The translations under genes were made by a program, and so were the position numbers. From NCBI GenBank assembly GCA_030765065.1, contig CM060978.1, forward strand, positions 216,585,498 to 216,649,497: a stretch of DNA of 64,000 nt, written 5' to 3'. Positions 44,731 through 57,099 of this stretch are shown here, piece after piece. The notes beneath the pieces were generated by a model. The model ran no database searches. It saw only the letters and a list, made by a program, of their open reading frames with translations, and was not told the DNA's origin. The number at the start of each line of letters is the position of its first letter. Position 1 is the stretch's first letter. The stretch is from Deroplatys truncata (lineage: Eukaryota; Arthropoda; Insecta; Mantodea; Mantidae).

Positions 44731-47319
44731 GTTTTTTAATAGTATTGAATACACTTTATGGAATATTCTTTTCCGAGCATGCAACTATAGTGAAACTACT
44801 CATTGCACTGAAACCGAAATGTTCTCTAGTATGTGAGTGTGTTATGTTTATATCAGCTGCACTCTTGATACCACTGAGTTTTCAAACCCACACCTAATTA
44901 TAGCCATGGAGTCTTCAGAGCTTTCAGCGAACCCTTCCAAAGGTTTTATTTTTAGTTTTACTTATTTGTACACAGCAGGGAAAGTATAGTCATAGCTGCT
45001 CCACAGGTACCCACTAATCTATATTTCCAGGGTGATCAGAGAGTTCATCCATGAACTTGGATCATCATCGCAGGCTTGTGCTACTATTACGGAAACGGGA
45101 CCTCTTAAATTCAGAGCAAATTTTAATTCCAGTCAGGATTCCGAAGAGTAATTTAGTAATACTGCCTGCATTCATAATCCCATTATATAATCCGTAGAGT
45201 AATTACTGAGCTTAACCGAGTGCTGTTTGTGTATAGTTTTTATGGTTTAAGAACATTAAATATCTCCTGGAAGCTTCTGCACATATTCATAACTATACTT
45301 TTATGTGTAGATTACGCGCAGGTTATGTTTAACTTTAAGACGAATGAGAGGAAAAGTCAACTAACTTCTGACATCTCGTTTGTAATCTATACAAAGAATA
45401 CCTCTACAAATCTAGAAGTATACGGCGTACTCACGACAATGATAATAAAAGGAAAGTACAACCATTTACATTGAGAGACGAGCAGGAATTCACGTGGAAC
45501 TGTTACAAAACAGCGGTTTTTGTGCATGGTGCACGACCGACGATGCCGTTAAGAATCGCATCACGGTATTAAATAAATAATGTTCTCGTTAGCAGTTAAT
45601 GCGGTAAGACGTGAACACGGACTACTACATTACACATCGAGATAAAAACACGGCGGTTCTTCGAAACGTTACTATGGTATGCTGCTAAATTAAAGTTAAA
45701 AAATACAAGTTGAACAACAATATGTTCTTGATAATATTTTAAATTTACTTAATTTAATCATATACACATAAAAGATGGTTTTCAGAAGGATTAATGCTGT
45801 ATTCGTGTTATGTGTTATATTATTTCAATATGTAACAAATGAAAAAGAAACTTGAAGTTGGTAGATGTATAAAAATTTGATCAAGTTTAGGATCACATCC
45901 ATAATGAAAATTAATCCTAATAGGAAACTCAGACACTAAAGAAATCTTTTATTTATTAAACGAATGCCGCTATTTTCTCTAAATGGTGAGTGTCTACAAT
46001 TTTAACACCCTTACAGTTCACAATCTCCTTTTGACGACCCTAGTAGAGCGGAGCTTTGTAAGGAAAATGCCTGTCGCCATTAATCAATCGCACAGATAGT
46101 TGTATTATCAACTTTGTTACAAACTTTAGGCAGTCGTCATGATAACATCTACTAACTTAGGAAAGAGCCAGAAATCTGCCTGAACTACTGGAGATTTTTA
46201 ACACCTGTACCATTGCAGTGTATATAATGCATAACACTTGCAGGTGTTTACTTTTAGACACTAAGATATGAGAACTTCACTGTTAACATAAATGAATATG
46301 CTTGGAGCATAGTGTTCAAGTTTTACAAGCAGCATAGTAAACAGGGCGTAGAAGGAATACTAATACATTAATGTTAAGGTAACACTTTTACTGTAGATGT
46401 AACAAAGTTGTCGAATAAAATCGTCCTGCTTCTATGGACAAAAAGGAATAACAAACTCAACCATATTGAATGTTTGAACCCATTTACGAGCAAGTCTCTG
46501 GGTACTTTTAAACCTTCATAACATAATATTAAAGGAAGTACCATAAAGAGCAATTTTTGTCATTGTTATATTTTAATAATGCAATTATGATTTAAATGAA
46601 TTATGAGTAACGAATATAAAACTGAGTTCAGACATTAAACATACCCTTTTTTGTCTAAACGGGAAGTGTTTTTTTCCCTGTTATATACTCTTAATATTCA
46701 GTTATAAAACTGGAAAATATCCAGAGACCTCTCTATAAACCAGGTTCAAAAATAGAGCCTACATCATTTTTTTTCTAAACCATTAACTAGAGAAAACATC
46801 AACACTTACAAGTGATGATGCTCCACTGTGCGTGGAAAAGGAATTTGTTGGAGGAAAAGTCGCATGCTTAAAGAGAATTCTCTAAAATTTGGGGAAGCAT
46901 TCCATATATCCGTAAAAGAAACACGATTGTTAAAAACGCAGGCGAATAGAAATACTGAAATATGTGTAAAAAACACTCTCTTCATTTAGGTACAGGCATA
47001 AATGTCTGCTAGTATTAGTATTTGATGCACGCTTTTGCATCAAATATGTTTAACCAGGAAGTAAATTATACTAAATCTGAAAAATACACACGCTATAAAG
47101 GGCTGCAAAAATCTTCACATGCTTTTTCTTTGTTATACGTGCATGCTCTGTATAATAACTATTGTTTCAAGGGTCAAGTGCTACCATTTTACTACCGCGA
47201 CGATGGTCCGAATACCCATTTACATTTCTCTGATCTATACCCCTGTGAATCTTCGAGACGATCTCAATTAGCCTGAGTTATCGTAGCTTAAAGGCAGCTA
47301 GCAATTTGGCAAATATTAT
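44731..47319. other. Unassigned interval
   Basis: This 2.6-kb AT-rich stretch is the longest with nothing recognisable. The open frames at 45220-45474 and 47022-47276 (plus) are 84 codons each, without family features. Confidence 0.3.
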
Positions 47320-47412
47320 TTTTTACTTTTACTACAATGTGCATACTAAGTAGGGATGGTATTGCATTCTAACCAAAAATTTGATATCGAGATTTCACCG
47401 AAAATACAATGT
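47320..47412 (+). repeat. HLR copy 15, 5' fragment
   Basis: The first 90 bp of HLR (TTTTACTTTTACTAC, GATATCGAGATTTCACC), diverged, stopping 160 bp before Tc1-like copy 3. Confidence 0.6.
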
Positions 47413-47572
47413 AGTTTGCTGGATAGAAGGAATGACAGCCCGTCAAGCGATGAGATCCCGGGCTGCAACCATGAGCGAGTCCTACGTGCAGTAGTCCGGG
47501 GAGTTGGGGTGATGGTCAGGTGTGTTTTCGTGGCTTTCAAATGGTTTGTTAATGGTAAGGTTGTTAATACTA

Positions 47573-48808
47573 CACTATGTGATCAAAGGTATCCGGACAT
47601 CCCCACAAACATACGTTTTTCATCTTAGGTGCATTGTGCTGCCACCTACTGCCTGGTACTCATTAACCGCGACCTCAGTAGTCATTAGACATCGTGAAAC
47701 AGCAGAATGCGACGCTCCGTGAAACTCACGGACTTCGAACGTGGTCAGGTGATTGGGTGTCACTTGTGTCAGAAGTCTGTACGCGAGATTTCCACACTCC
47801 TAAACATCCCTAGGTCTACTATTTCTGATGTGATAGTGAAGTGGAAACGTGAAGGGACAAGTACAGAACAAAAGCGTACAGACCGGCCTCGTCTGTTGAC
47901 TGACAGAGGCCGCTGACATTTGAAGAGGGTCGTAAAGACATCTATCCAGACCATCATACAGGAATTCCAAACTGCATCAGGATCCACTCCAAGTACTATG
48001 ACAGTTAGGCGTGAGGTGAGAAACCTTGGATTCCATGGTCGAGCGGCTGCTCATAAGCCACACATCACGCAGGAAAATGCCAAACGACGCCTCGCTTGGT
48101 GTAAGGAGCGTCAACATTACACGATTGAACAGTGGCAAAACGTTGTGTGGAGTGACGAATCACGGTACACAATGTGGCGATGCGATGGCAGGGTTTTGGG
48201 TATGGCGAATGCCTGGTAAACGTCATCTGCCAGCGTGTGTAGTGCCAACAGTGAAATTCAGAGGTGGTGGTGTTATGGTGTGGTCGTGTTTTTCCTGGAG
48301 GGGGTTTGCACCCTTTGTTGTTTTGCGCGGCACGACCACAGCGCAGACCTACATTGATATTTTAAGCACCTTCTTGCTTCCCACTGTTGAAGAGCAATTC
48401 GGGGATTGCAATTGCATCTTTCAACACGATCGAGCACCTGTTCATACTGCACGGGTTGTGGCGAAGTGGTTACACGACAATAACATCCCTGTAATGGACT
48501 GGCCTGCACAGAGTCCTGACTTGAATCCTATAGAACACCTTTGGGATGTTTTGGAACGCCGACTTCGTGCCAGGCCTCACCGACCTACATCGATACCTCT
48601 CCTCAGTTCCGCACTCCTGAAGAATGGGCTGGCATTCCCCAAGAAACCTTCCAGCGCCTGATTGAAGGTATGCCTGCGAGAGTGAACGCTGTCATCAAGG
48701 CTAAGGGTGGGCCAACACCATATTGACTTCCAGCATTACCGATGGAGGGCGCCACGAACTTGTACGTCATTTTCAGCCAGGTGTTCGGATACCTTTGATC
48801 ACGTAGTG
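47573..48808 (+). mobile_element. Tc1-like DNA transposon, family A, copy 3 (best preserved)
   Basis: CACTATGTGATCAAAGGTAT at the left and its complement at the right are flanked by TA at 47571-47572 and 48809-48810. The length is 1236 bp, the longest of the four and so closest to the ancestral element. Confidence 0.92.
47707..48726 (+). pseudogene. Tc1-like transposase, family A, nearly complete
   Basis: The protein would be about 340 residues, the usual size for Tc1 transposases. The N-terminal helix-turn-helix with FERGQVIGCHLCQKSVREIS is open to a TGA at 47914-47916. The second frame holds MTVRREVRNLGFHGRAAAHK and VVWSDESRYT (first Asp). After a frameshift near 48190 come [34 protein letters not shown] (second Asp) and [12 protein letters not shown] (Glu). 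Counting gives 34 residues between the second Asp and Glu, so this is a DD34E enzyme, the Tc1 signature. A last frameshift near 48620 separates the C-terminal GGPTPY end. Three lesions make it inactive. Confidence 0.9.
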
Positions 48809-48810
48809 TA

Positions 48811-49240
48811 GGTTACATGAGGCTTTTTTTAAGTTCTACGTGAGTTAGCATGCAGTTGCATGGTGAGGTGGTGGTATCTGTGGAGTATGTAAATTTGCGC
48901 GGTCTCCTCAGTGGGAGCCGCATAACCTTTAGTATGAGCAATTCTGGTAAACAGTCTAAAATAATTTGTTGCATTACCTAAATGCAATTTAAATAACTTT
49001 CAGTGCAATATCGTCCAAAAAAAGAGCAAGGCATTCACTCAACGCGTTTTTTTATAGCAACCACCTCTTTTTTTTTAAATTTTAATTTTTTTTTTCGTAA
49101 CCATCGGTCCTTCCTTATTGGGGGGGGGTAATTGAATGGCAGTTCTCTGCCAAGGCTAATTTGTTTTATTTTTATTTTTTTAAAGTTTTTTTTAGTTTTT
49201 TTATTTTTATTTCATTTTATTTATTTATTTTTTTAATGTT
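48811..49240. other. T-rich low-complexity stretch
   Basis: From about 49046 the plus strand is dominated by T runs with one G8 run (about 49122-49130), leading directly into the T run at the HLR 5' border. Confidence 0.5.
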
Positions 49241-50123
49241 TTTTACTTTCTCTACTACGTATAGTAAGTAGGGGAAGTATTGTATTCCACCCAAAATTTC
49301 GATACCGAGATTTCACCGGAAATACATGTTTTGAGACTCACTGAATCCAAAAAAAGCATTTTTGGAAACATGCCCGTGTGTGTGTCTGTCTGTGTGTCTG
49401 TGTGTCTGTCTGTGTGTCTGTGTGTCTGTGAACAGCATAACTAAAAAACGAAGAGTCGGATAAACACCAAACTTGGTATTTAGGTTCAGTATCTTTCAGA
49501 GATGCGACACGAAGGTTTTCAAGAAAATCCCCCCACCGCAGACTACCCTTTACATGGAACATTTTTCGAAAATTTTAATTTTCTCATAAACGGCTCTAAC
49601 GATTTTGATTAAAATATCATATGTTTAAGATATTGTCATGACAAATAAAATGTATATCTCGAATTTTCTGGGAATGTCTCCAAAAGTATTCTTCGTAATG
49701 AACGACTTTTTCATAACTGGTAAACCATAAGAGATAGACAAAATTTTACTACACAAAAATGTAGATCGCGTTAAAATACACAATTTATGTCATATACATT
49801 TCTTTTGTTGAGTGAACCGTTTGCGAGATATTGCTTGTTATTCCCTTAAATTTTCCAATAGTTATACTTTTTCTCAAATTCGTTATTCATTTTTTTTATG
49901 TCCTGGACATGCAAAGAGAATGGAATGCGCCACATAGCAACCAGCGTTAAAATATTTGACTATCGCTTAAAACCTACCATATTCCCCTTGCATCTACAAG
50001 AAAATTATCAATAAGATTGACATCTCGATATCTTGATTAACATGAAGCATATGGAGAATAAGCGTTTGTAAAAATAGTTTGTACAAGAGTAGAGAAAGTC
50101 ATGTGAGTGTAACACATCAGATT
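49241..50123 (+). repeat. HLR copy 16 (reference copy)
   Basis: This complete young copy was used as the reference. At the 5' end ACTTTCTCTACT (49245-49256) follows TTTT, and a near-palindromic CTACTACGTATAGTA overlaps it. A (GT)n/(GTCT)n array lies at about 49374-49430. Near the 3' end the same 12 bp recur inverted as AGTAGAGAAAGT (50088-50099), then the hairpin ATGTG-AGTGTAA-CACAT (50101-50117), then CAGATTT. No long gene is present. A minus-strand frame starting MFHVKG recurs between copies, but its end depends on the microsatellite phase. Confidence 0.93.
50101..50117 (+). other. 3'-terminal hairpin of HLR
   Basis: Five-bp stem ATGTG/CACAT with a 7-nt loop, placed 3-4 nt before the repeat border. 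It is also present at 24905-24921, 38833-38849 and 62719-62735, and inverted in the minus copies. Confidence 0.7.
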
Positions 50124-50214
50124 TCATGTTTTTTTTTTAATTTTGTGCAATGTATTTATTTATTTACTTTATTTTGGGATAGGTTTTCAGGAGAATATGG
50201 AAACTACTACACAA

Positions 50215-50690
50215 GGATAGATCACCTTTGTTTCTTCTTCTTCTTATCCCTATTCTTAGCATATGCCCTCCTGCAGTGGACACTTAGAGCTTCCTTAAAT
50301 GCGGGAGGTCCAAGGCCAAAGTGGTCCTTATGTCCAACTCCCAGCGTTTCTTCCGGATAAATCTCTGGAAGGCCTGCAGATTCACTGCGTCCCCAACTTT
50401 TAGTACTCAAAAATAGGTGGCAAAGATGAGCCAAGTAAGGGCATGTGTCAGTTTCTTGTCACCGTGTTTGACTTCGAGATTCAGATAGACCTCACGTGGA
50501 AACATCTGCACGCTACTACAAATCACTCCTATGCGACCATATATCCAGTCCCATATTGGGCGTACGACGGCACAATCCACCAACTGTGACTCAATGTCTT
50601 AACGAAGTGTTTCCGCCCGCAATTGAACCGAGGACCTCCCGTAACGTTGAAAGAGTTTTGCGTTGTAAGAGCTATACAATATTTTATGCA
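50215..50690 (-). repeat. Possible tRNA-derived SINE, type 5
   Basis: On the minus strand TAGCTCTTACAACGCAAAAC followed by GGTCCTCGGTTCAATTGCGG (about 50619-50637) looks like a decayed tRNA head with a B-box. About 400 bp further on, the segment ends in an (AAG)n tail (about 50225-50240). There is only one copy here, so the family is unconfirmed. Confidence 0.35.
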
Positions 50691-51248
50691 GCGCATCAAG
50701 CAAAGAAACATTCTAATCTACATTTGCTTTGAAGAGTTTCGTTTAGAATCTAGCATTTCGTCCGTACATAACCATTATATAATTATGCTTTGTAACGACA
50801 CTTAATAGCTTGAGTACTTAACAAAGATGGGATCTACAACAATAAAAATTAAAATGTAAACTTTGATAGCAATCTCTGTAACCAGAGAGGTCATGGACAG
50901 TGGAACTTTTTCTCTCTGGGTTTGAGAAAAGTTCAGCAAGATGCTGAGGGTAGATAATATTATGCTAATATAAAGCGAAATCTTAAGCAAGGAAACGAAA
51001 TCCAACGAGTTACAACCATGATCAAGATCATCAAACTACTAGAAGCTGAAATTACGTGTATGAGCAATAATATCCTCTTATACTCCTCTCCAACAAAATT
51101 ATTAAAATGCTCAATACTTTGCATATATCTATAGATACAGACATAAGAAATTTGAGTGCTCTGTAGAATTTAGGTGTACCAAAATTCTATAATTTTTAGG
51201 CAGTGCATAAAATTGATCTCACTGGTGAACTTATGTATACAGTCGATT

Positions 51249-51430
51249 TCATGGAATCGTGCCGATGTAAAGCGCAGTGCTACATGTTGATAAGAAAATA
51301 CTAAACCGCTTCTGCCATGCCCAGTTCCCACCTTTAGTGATTCTAACACTCCACTTAGTGTTTGTTTCACTCCCCGCTTTTCTTTCTCTCCTGAGCCTGA
51401 AGCTGACATGAATTCTGTCGCAGTTCTCAT
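51249..51430 (+). repeat. Interspersed repeat Y, copy 2, left part
   Basis: Aligns with 33235-33370. The right part of the same copy seems to resume at 52225 after an insertion. Confidence 0.5.
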
Positions 51431-52228
51431 GGCTCGCGATATCTTATTTACTGGGCGCCTCTTGTTTTATTATTTTAAATTTGGGTTCCTTTTCCTCCGG
51501 CTAGTTATTATAACTCAGTCGAGCAAGTATCTCTAAGCAGGGCGTGTAAACGGAAAGGAGTTGTTGCTAAAAGATAACACTGATAAAAACAATTTGTTTT
51601 TACATTTTTATTGCCGTCACACTTAATAATTCACATATTTAATCTTTATACACGCCTGACTGAAACTGTGATATTTCTAAATGTAACTACAGTCGTTATA
51701 GTTGCCGCGCACCAATTACTTCGTGTACTTTACATTTCTGTAACTAATTCTGCGACGTGCACCTCGTGAGAGATTCTTCAGAACTGTGTGACGTGCATCT
51801 CGTGAAAGACTCTTCAAGACTGCGCGACATTTGCTTATGGCTCGAGAATATATACTCCTTCACCTCGAATTGCCTAAACATTATAATAGAGCTGCTATTG
51901 ATTACCAAATCGCGCCCACTTTAGCGTCTGTTTTGGTCAGCCAATCACTACTACTAACATATACTCTAGGGAAGATATTCCCTCCAATTATAAATAAAGG
52001 CACGCTACCCTGACGTCATTTGTTTATCTCTTCTTAGTGATAAACAACTCACACCCTCGGTTTATTGTTACCCACTTCTATTGTCAGTTTCAGTGAGGCC
52101 GTGTAAACTTATTTCATAACAATACTTATGGCTAACAAACATCTAAAATCCTGTACATACAATAATATTAATTTACACTACAATCACTTTGGCATTCACA
52201 GCATGTTATGATATAAAATATTGCCTCA
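51431..52228 (+). mobile_element. Possible insertion splitting repeat Y
   Basis: The two halves of repeat Y are separated here by about 800 bp that starts TGG and ends CCTCA, so TG...CA ends are possible. It contains a CCAAT box (about 51939), TATAAATAAAGG (about 51989-52000) and a tandem repeat at 51751-51834. This is compatible with a solo LTR. No clear target duplication (left TCTCA, right GTTCA), so the call is tentative. Confidence 0.3.
51751..51834 (+). repeat. Imperfect tandem repeat, unit 34-36 bp
   Basis: Two full units share GACGTGCAYCTCGTGARAGA and YTCTTCA, with a partial third unit GCGCGACATTTGC. It lies upstream of CCAAT- and TATA-like boxes. Confidence 0.7.
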
Positions 52229-52500
52229 GTTCATGGGTTAGCATATTTGGCATCAAACCAATATGAGATTGGATCGTCGATCATTGTTGCGAAGCATGCC
52301 TTTCAGCCACTCAGATGTAATGTTTCCTTACTCCTCCCCTTTCGCCGCACACCTAGCCTGACCTTTGTTCATGGGCTAATGCATGTGCATCGAACTTGGA
52401 TTCAAACCAATAAGAGATTGGCTCACCCAGGTCTGGTGTGGAATACAGAATATAAGAAAAAACACTATAGGAAACAAAAATCATCGGCACGTTTATTTAA
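52225..52500 (+). repeat. Interspersed repeat Y, copy 2, right part
   Basis: Aligns with 33365-33660, including both TTCATGGGYTA units and CTCCTCCCCTTTCGCCGC. Confidence 0.55.
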
Positions 52501-53475
52501 TAGAGTGGACGTTAATAAAGTGCTTAAACGTTATTAAGCTGCAACAGCTGTGGTATTGTTATATTGAACCTGGACTATAAACAGAGTTTTAAGCAGAGGA
52601 TTGGAGGTACAAAAATAAACTTTCTGAGCTTGGTGGCGGAGTATGTCTTCAAATGTAAATACCGAAAAGGGAACATTTGGAAACCATTGGGAATATTTAA
52701 ATTTTCTATATCTGACTGAAGTATAAAACATAAATTGATGCCACCTCTTCTGAAGGATGTCAGACAACAGCACAGCTTGCAGAGCAATGCATAGTTGTGC
52801 TCCCAGAGAACAACAAAGATGATGACCTGACAGAAGGTACATGGGATGACTATAAATTGGATTCAGTACAGATCATTATTGGTCTAAATTCTCTAAATTA
52901 AGATAACGCGCCTAGAATATATTTCTAGCTCTATTAGATAATTTTCCTCATTTGTAACACCTAAAGAGATGAAAATACAACTAAAATTACTAAACTATTT
53001 CGTGAATAAAATTACATAAACAGTATTAATATTAAATTTGAATTTTTATTCATTATGACGCACTTACAAATCTAATTTTAAAAACTGAGAAAGATTTTCC
53101 TTAATTTTATTTGTTTACTGGTTACGACAGTTGACAATTAGGTGCGATAATTTCATAGACAGCTGAAAATCAAGTGCGACAAGAGAACAGTCAACCGATG
53201 GCCGTGATGGTTGAAACTGAAGCCATGCTTGAAGCGATTGGTCTGTTTCAACCTGTAAACCCTAGGATATTAACACAGCGTTAAACAATGCAGAAGTCAT
53301 CAGGTCCAACAAATTCCGAGTAGGTGTCAGCTAAAGAGTTTGTGATATAGTTACGAAGAACCGTGCAATCAGTAATCAGATTGAGAGATAGTACTAGTCC
53401 CATAGTAGTAAGCACTAGTTTGTCTTGTGTTCTGTCTAAGGGAGGGGAGGAGGAATTACAACAAGGCAAAATATA
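52501..53475. other. Unassigned interval
   Basis: AT-rich, with a 102-codon minus frame (52842-52534) that I do not recognise. No repeat partner. Confidence 0.3.
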
Positions 53476-54375
53476 TTTTACTTTCGCTACTGCTTAGTAA
53501 GTAGAGGAAGTATTGCATTCTACCCAAAAAATTGATACCGAGATTTCACCGGAAATGCACGTTTTGAGACATCTGAATTAAAAAAGAGCACTTTTTTTAA
53601 ATAGAACTCTGTGTGTGAATAGCATAATTCAAAAACGAAAAGTGAGTTAAATACCAAAGTTGGTATTTAAGTTCAGCATGTTTCAAGGATAAGACACAAA
53701 GATTTCCAAAAATTCCTCTACCAAAAACATGAAAAAAATAGAAAATTTTGATTTTCTAAAAATATTTCTAATGCTTTTGTTAAAATACCCTGTGTTTTAA
53801 GATATTCGCATGACAAAATGCATTCTATATGCTATTGTATATATTTATTTATTTATTTATTGGATTTTCTGGGAATAGCCTGGGAAGTCCTCTTCTTCTG
53901 AATTAATTTTGTATAACTTGTAAACCGTAAGAGATAGACATAAACTTACTGCACAAAAAATTTAGATCACTTTAAATCACACAATTTATGTCAAATTAAA
54001 TGTTTGTCTAATTAACCATTTCCGGGACATTCTTTATATTGGTTTGAAAATATCAAATACTTTATACTTTTTCAACTGCATTTTTTTTCCACTCACACAC
54101 ACACGCACTCTCTCTCTCTCTCCCCCCTCTCTCTAGGTCGTGAAAAGAAAACGGAATTTCAAAGGCATCAAATAGCTAACCACTTCTTTTAAGATTTGAT
54201 TAACACTTAAACCTACCATGTCCCCTTCTTCCCTTATACCTACAAGAAAATAGGTATAAAGTCATTTCTGTAAATCTTTATCTGGATTAACATGAAGCAG
54301 ATGAAAAAATACATTTTGTAAGAATAGTTTATTCAAGAATGGATAGAGAAAGCTATGCGAGTTTAACACTTCCTA
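53476..54375 (+). repeat. HLR copy 17 (old)
   Basis: Order and length as in the reference, but diverged throughout. It has an extra ATTT-rich insertion at 53836-53862 and a (CA)n/(CT)n array at about 54094-54134 in an unusual place, in the 3' half. Confidence 0.8.
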
Positions 54376-54795
54376 TTTATTTATTTGTTAGTTTATAGTC
54401 GCCAATATACCATAGGTTTATAGCTAATTTTACAAGGTAACACACAATGCAATATGTAATACTATATAGAGTTCTTATTTATGTTTGGAAACATTAAGAA
54501 TAACACTGGGTGAACTACATAGAAATATTATGATGGGTAAAAGTACAGTTGATCACTGTACTTAGTTGTGAGACAGTAACTATAATTGCGGTTAGTATGC
54601 AATATAGTATCTATAGCATATGATTAGGGTGATTTACAGTTTATTTAGCACTTCAGCGTTACTGAGGAAAATCTTCAACTTGAAAAAAGCTGACGAGTTT
54701 TCTGTTGCTCTATGGTTTGACGATTAAAAAACATTCAAACGATGACAACTGCTGATCTCGACTATGACAGGCGGATGACATTAAGGAACTACGTA

Positions 54796-56006
54796 CACTA
54801 CGTGGTCAATGTACCCCGGACACCTGGCTGAAAATGACGTACAAGTTCGTGGCTCCCTCCATCGGTAATGCTGGAAGTCAATATGGTGTTGACCCACCCT
54901 TAACCTTGATAACAGTGTTCACTCTCGCAGACATACTTTCAATCAGGTGCTGGAAGGTTTCTTGGGGAATTGCAACCCATTCTTCACGGAGTGCGGAACT
55001 GAGGAGAGGTAACAATGTAGGTCGGTGAGTCCTGGCACGAAATCGGCGTTCCAAAACATCCCAGAGGTGTTCTATAGAATTCAAGTCAGGACTCTGTGCA
55101 GGCCAGCCCATTACCACTCCGCTACAGCCCGTGCAGTGTAAACAGGTGCTCGATCGTGTTGAAGATTTCAATTGCCATCCCCGAATTGCTCTTCAAGTGG
55201 GAAGCAAGAAGGTGCTTAAAATATCAATGTAGGTCTGCGCTGTGATCGTACCACGCAAAACAACAAGGGGTGCAAGCCCCCTCCACGACCACACCATAAC
55301 ACCACCACCTCAGTATTTCTGTGTTGGCACTAGACACGCTGGCAGATGACGTTCACCGGGCATTCGCCATACCCACACCCTGCCATCGGATCACCACATT
55401 GTGTACCGTGATTCGTCACTCCACACGTTTCGCCACTGTTCAATCGTGTAATGTTGACTCTCCTTATACCAAGCGAGGCGTCGTTTTGCATTTTCCTGCG
55501 TGATGTGTGGCTTATGAGCAGCCGCTCGACCATGGAATCCAAGGTTTCTCACCTCACGCCTAACTATCATAGCACTTGGAGTGAATCATGATGCAGTTTG
55601 GAATTCCTGTGTGATGGTCTGAATCGATGTTTGCCTATTAATCTTTACGACCCTCCTCAAATGTCGGCGGTCTCTGTCAGTCAACAGACGAGATCGGCCT
55701 GTACGCTTTTATGCTGTACATGTCCCTTCACTTTTCCACTTCACTATCACATCAGAAACGGTGGACCAAGGGATGTTTAGGAGTGTGAAAATCTCGCGTA
55801 CAGACTTCTGACACAAGTGACACCCAATCGCCTGACCACGTTCGAAGTCTGTGAGTTCCACGGAGCGTCCTATTCTGCTGTTTCACGATGTCTAATGACT
55901 ACTGAGGTCGCGGATAGTGAGTACCAGGCAGTAGGTGGCAGCACAATGCATCTAAGATGAAAAACGTTTGTTTGTGGGGTGTCCGGATACTTTTGGTCAC
56001 ATAGTG
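54796..56006 (-). mobile_element. Tc1-like DNA transposon, family A, copy 4
   Basis: CACTACGTGGTCAATGTACC at the left (diverged) and GGTCACATAGTG at the right are flanked by TA at 54794-54795 and 56007-56008. The length is 1211 bp. Confidence 0.9.
54878..55873 (-). pseudogene. Tc1-like transposase, family A, start lost
   Basis: The start codon is ATA instead of ATG at 55871-55873. Several frames carry FERGQAIGCHLCQKSV-type DNA-binding sequence, the VTNHGTQCGD region, and finally [20 protein letters not shown] in an open stretch to the stop at 54878 (GGSTPY end). In the catalytic Glu motif Asn-Pro has changed to Asn-Ser. The FQHD block is disrupted by a deletion and frameshift near 55150-55200. 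It is inactive. Confidence 0.85.
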
Positions 56007-56008
56007 TA

Positions 56009-57099
56009 TTACATGAATCTTGCATATTATAATAACTAGGTCCCTGATTCTGATGACATGCCATGTTTTAGTTGTATCATATGCCTTGCTAAGGTGTGCA
56101 TAAATCCTTATCATCGGTCCACAATTATGGAAGTGTACATTTATTAGGTCATTTTGGTCATTTTTTGCCGTTTTTTGTTTTCGGGCATTTTTTCCCGATT
56201 TAACATTATTATTCTTTCATTTTTCTTGCGTTTTGCGTCTTTATTTATTTATTTTAATTGCTATTCAGTGTTAAACGATTCTTATATTATCGGCATTTTA
56301 TATAAGAATAACTTTTGAAACATCATAAAGTTCACTATTCACTGTACTCATTCCTGTTTAGTGGTTAGTCTGAAAAGGGTGGCCAATGTTAGGGGAGCAG
56401 GTATGATTACAGTAATGAATTCATGTCCCTAGCTAGGGATGAGATGGGTCAACTTTCCTTTTATCGCGTTAATGAGTGGGTACAGTGAAGTTGCTATTGT
56501 CATAGGCTGTGAAGTCGATTTCATTTGCTATGAATTTTGTATAATCTGAGAAATCAAAAGAGTTTTGTAAGACCTAATTCAGAAACAATTATTTTGAAAT
56601 TCTTCAAATAAGAACATGGAACAACTATATTTTTAATTACATTTCTAAATTATCTCATCATAGTTTTTATATCTACATTTTCTACTTGTACAGCAGTTTT
56701 ATCCAAGTGTAAGTTAATTTGTAAATTTCTATACATTAATTTTAAAAATTAAATCTCAGTTTTAGGCATTTTGTAATTGTGTAATTTTTTACAAAATGAC
56801 TACATTTTATATGCCAATCTTCAAAATCTGGGGCTTGGTAATAACCCTAGTTTTAGTATAGGAGTCTGGATAATGACAGCTGTTCAGTTTGTGACATTTT
56901 CTAGCTTCGCTTTCAAAGGATTTGTGCCTCAGTTTCGGTAAAGGATTTTTATCGTGTTCAGGTCTGGCTCTGGATCTAGAAGCTCTTCGTTGATCTGATC
57001 GTCCCATATACTGTAACGTGTAATTGCCCGATTTGAAGTTACCGCTCCAATAAATCAGTTGGTATTATCATGTCTGACTGGTGTGGCAGAAGTGATTCT
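56009..57099. other. Unassigned interval
   Basis: AT-rich except for 56800-57010, where a 66-codon minus frame is basic and arginine-rich (GRSDQRRASRSRARPE). It could belong to the hAT relic to the right, but I cannot align it. Confidence 0.3.
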
